Positions 6,479 through 8,073 of a stretch of DNA of 8,073 nucleotides are shown one piece after another. Source of the DNA: Pseudomonadota bacterium (GTDB lineage: Bacteria > Pseudomonadota > Alphaproteobacteria > Sphingomonadales > SMXR01); assembly GCA_022571175.1 (NCBI GenBank), contig JACZYI010000074.1:1-8073 (forward strand), read 5' to 3'. How positions within the stretch are numbered: the stretch's first letter is position 1; every line of letters starts with the position of its first letter. The translations under genes and the position numbers were made by a program. The notes beneath the pieces were generated by a model. It had not been told where the DNA came from, searched no databases, and saw only the letters and a program-made list of their open reading frames with translations.

Positions 6479-7867
6479 ATCCCGCTATGGCTTAATCCGA
6501 AAGCTTTAACCGGCCGTCTGTTTCTGGCGGCGGGGTTATGGACCCTGCTGGCTCTTGGCATCGGTGGTTTCGTGCTCACCACGGTCTTTCGGGATTTTGT
6601 CGAGACCAGCCTCGATGATAGCTTGGTATCCACACTGGATAGTATGGTCGGTGCGAGCGAAGTTGCCCCTGGTGGGTTTGTGATATTTTCGAGGCCCATG
6701 AGTGACCAGCGTTTCACCGAGGTTTATTCAGGCTGGTATTGGCAGGTTATGGCGCCGGAACAAACCCCTTTCAGATCGCGCTCGCTTTGGGATCAAGAGC
6801 TTACCTCCGACTTGGCAAACTCGGCTTCAGGTATCAGGTTTCGACCGGTGATTGGGCCTGATGGCCAGAATCTGAGACTTGCCGAGCGGGATATAATGTT
6901 ACCGGGAAGCGAGGTTGTTTTTCGCTATATGGTGGCTGAAAATACCGCAGATATGGAAGATCAGGTCGCTCGTTTCAGTCGAATTCTGGCCTTATCCTTT
7001 GGAGTGCTGGGAGTTGGATTGCTTATCACAACCTTCCTGCAGGTAAGTTTCGGCCTTCATCCCCTGCGTGAGATCAGACGAGGATTGGAGGCCATCCGTT
7101 CTGGTTCGTCAAAACGGCTGGATGATGAAGTGCCCGCCGAAGTACAGCCTCTGGTCACCGAGGTTAATCTGGTGCTGGACCATAATGATGAAGTGGTCAA
7201 CCGTGCCCGCACCCATGTGGGAAACCTGGCCCATGCTCTGAAAACGCCCATATCCGTTATCACTATCGAGGCGGAAACGGGGAAAAGCGATAATTTGGCC
7301 AGTGTGGTCGCTAAACAATCCAAAATCATGCAGCAACAAATCGACCATCATCTGGCCAGAGCACGGGCCATGGGCAGAAGCCGGACGATCGGAGTCCGGA
7401 CACATATTGCCTCTGCGATAAATGATATGATCCGCACCATAAAGCGTATTCACAGCGACAAGGATATGGAATTTGACCTTCAGGTTTCTGATAATCTGCA
7501 TTTCTGGGGCGAGCGTCAGGATCTGGATGAGATTCTTGGAAATCTGATGGATAACGCGGCAAAATGGGGCAAATCAAAAATTCGGATCTCGGCGTACCGA
7601 ACCGTCCCCACCGATAATTATGAACGGTTATGTATTGAGATTGAGGATGACGGACCGGGTGTCTCGCTCAAGGAAAGGGAAGCTCTGTTCGAACGTGGTA
7701 CTCGGCTCGATCAATCGGTGCCGGGATCTGGGCTGGGCCTGGCCATCGTCAAAGATATTGCAGAGATATGCGGCGGTGAAGTGGCCCTCATGGACTCGGG
7801 TCTTGGTGGGCTCAAAGTGGTTGTATCCCTGCCAGCCACATCGCCCGCGCCGTCGGAACAATCCTGA
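6476..7867 (+). CDS. PhoQ-like sensor histidine kinase, probable AUU start
   Basis: Read from ATT 6476 the protein has 463 residues. A first membrane helix lies at about 15-37, a periplasmic sensor segment at about 38-169, a second helix at about 170-192, then a HAMP region, and the H-box NLAHALKTPISV with His253. The ATP-binding domain has the N-box (Asn356, Asn360), the G1 loop EDDGPGV (390-396) and the G2 loop GSGLGLAI (417-424). The HALKTP form of the H-box is shared with PhoQ-type kinases rather than the common HELRTP. The partner is the regulator immediately upstream. Starting at GTG 6572 would cut the first helix in half, while the upstream extension LNPKALTGRLFLAAGLWTLL looks like a genuine kinase N-terminus. 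The sensor segment lacks the acidic cluster known for enterobacterial PhoQ, so the stimulus is unknown. The product is an inner-membrane protein. Confidence 0.88.
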   Translation: MIPLWLNPKALTGRLFLAAGLWTLLALGIGGFVLTTVFRDFVETSLDDSLVSTLDSMVGASEVAPGGFVIFSRPMSDQRFTEVYSGWYWQVMAPEQTPFRSRSLWDQELTSDLANSASGIRFRPVIGPDGQNLRLAERDIMLPGSEVVFRYMVAENTADMEDQVARFSRILALSFGVLGVGLLITTFLQVSFGLHPLREIRRGLEAIRSGSSKRLDDEVPAEVQPLVTEVNLVLDHNDEVVNRARTHVGNLAHALKTPISVITIEAETGKSDNLASVVAKQSKIMQQQIDHHLARARAMGRSRTIGVRTHIASAINDMIRTIKRIHSDKDMEFDLQVSDNLHFWGERQDLDEILGNLMDNAAKWGKSKIRISAYRTVPTDNYERLCIEIEDDGPGVSLKEREALFERGTRLDQSVPGSGLGLAIVKDIAEICGGEVALMDSGLGGLKVVVSLPATSPAPSEQS

Positions 7868-7885
7868 GGATTTGCCTTATTTCGA

Positions 7886-7919
7886 ATTCATTTGCTGTTC
7901 ATGCTCGTGAGAATATACT
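7886..7919 (+). promoter_or_regulatory. Candidate promoter with PhoP-box-like direct repeat, upstream of lipoprotein gene
   Basis: ATTCAT at 7886-7891 and GTTCAT at 7897-7902 form a direct repeat with an 11-base period, as at 5401-5417. TTGCTG at 7892-7897 can act as a weak -35 (three of six consensus bases), and TATACT at 7914-7919 is a good -10 (five of six) with a 16-base spacer. The repeat overlaps the -35 and ends 11 bases before the -10, the layout of promoters where a PhoP-type activator replaces a poor -35. The two-component pair encoded just upstream is the obvious candidate regulator. Confidence 0.5.
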
Positions 7920-7952
7920 GATCACGTTTTAAACTGACCCGGAGGAGATCTA

Positions 7953-8073
7953 ATGCCGCAATTTAAAAGCGAAAAAATTACCCGGTCAAAATTTTCACGG
8001 AAGGTGGCTGCTATTCTGCTGTTGGCAGTGACGACTTCAGCCTGCATGGAAGGTGAACATGAGGGTCTCGGTA
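7953..8073 (+). CDS. Lipoprotein, N-terminal part only (runs off the window)
   Basis: Forty codons are present before the window ends. The ATG is preceded by GGAGGAG at 7941-7947, a very strong ribosome-binding site. The N-terminus has several Lys/Arg residues, a hydrophobic core (VAAILLLAV) and a lipobox TSAC with the lipidated cysteine at residue 31, followed by MEGEHEGLG. Residue +2 is Met rather than Asp, which by the enterobacterial rule suggests the outer membrane. Short lipoproteins with this kind of start are often glycine-zipper surface antigens in alphaproteobacteria, but the diagnostic part lies outside the window, so that identity is a guess. The 85-base gap after the kinase holds its own promoter candidate, so the gene may be transcribed separately and controlled by the upstream two-component system. 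Confidence 0.72.
   Translation, partial: MPQFKSEKITRSKFSRKVAAILLLAVTTSACMEGEHEGLG

Noticed and set aside
6487..6495. ATG-GCT-TAA mini-frame at the kinase start
   Set aside because: Two codons in another frame; it cannot encode anything and does not provide the kinase start, though initiation there could compete with AUU.
6572..7867. Kinase beginning at GTG 6572
   Set aside because: This start falls within the first transmembrane helix, has no ribosome-binding site at a sensible distance, and discards an upstream stretch that looks like the true N-terminus.
7868..7952. Rho-independent terminator after the kinase
   Set aside because: I found no GC-rich hairpin followed by a T tract in this gap.
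1..8073. Mobile element, CRISPR array, defence system, tRNA or rRNA
   Set aside because: No transposase, integrase, terminal repeats, regularly spaced repeats, cloverleaf or rRNA-like sequence was recognised on either strand.

Overview
The window reads as a piece of a Gram-negative bacterial chromosome, most likely from an alphaproteobacterium. The basis is moderate GC, a Uup-type ABC-F gene, a PepSY / OmpR-type regulator / 'HALKTP' histidine kinase cluster and exported proteins with ordinary Sec and lipoprotein signals. The lineage is an inference from gene style, not from a marker gene. There are seven complete or nearly complete genes, one gene cut by the right edge, very little intergenic DNA, and no RNA gene, insertion sequence, CRISPR array or phage gene that I can support.

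Left part, rightward (1-2360): the 3' part of a DUF885-family metallopeptidase-like gene, then yaaA (peroxide-stress protein), joined by an ATGA overlap. Middle, leftward (2357-5213): uup (ABC-F ATPase) followed by a secreted Kelch beta-propeller gene whose start lies inside the end of uup. The yaaA and Kelch genes converge with stop codons that share one TTAA.

Right part, rightward (about 5400-7867): a three-gene signalling operon made of a small periplasmic PepSY protein, an OmpR/PhoP-type response regulator and a PhoQ-like histidine kinase. After an 85-base gap a lipoprotein gene begins (7953) and runs off the window.

Two observations deserve attention. First, the kinase has no ATG, GTG or TTG that would preserve its first membrane helix. 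A strong Shine-Dalgarno sequence points to an AUU start at 6476, and the gene lies in the same frame as the regulator with a single TAG between them. Second, the same tandem half-site (RTTCAY, N5, GTTCAY, repeat period 11) occurs upstream of the signalling operon and again in the promoter of the downstream lipoprotein. This looks like a PhoP-box-type operator, suggesting autoregulation and a local target gene. The rest is mostly ordinary chromosomal gene content; I see no clear novel defence or mobile system.
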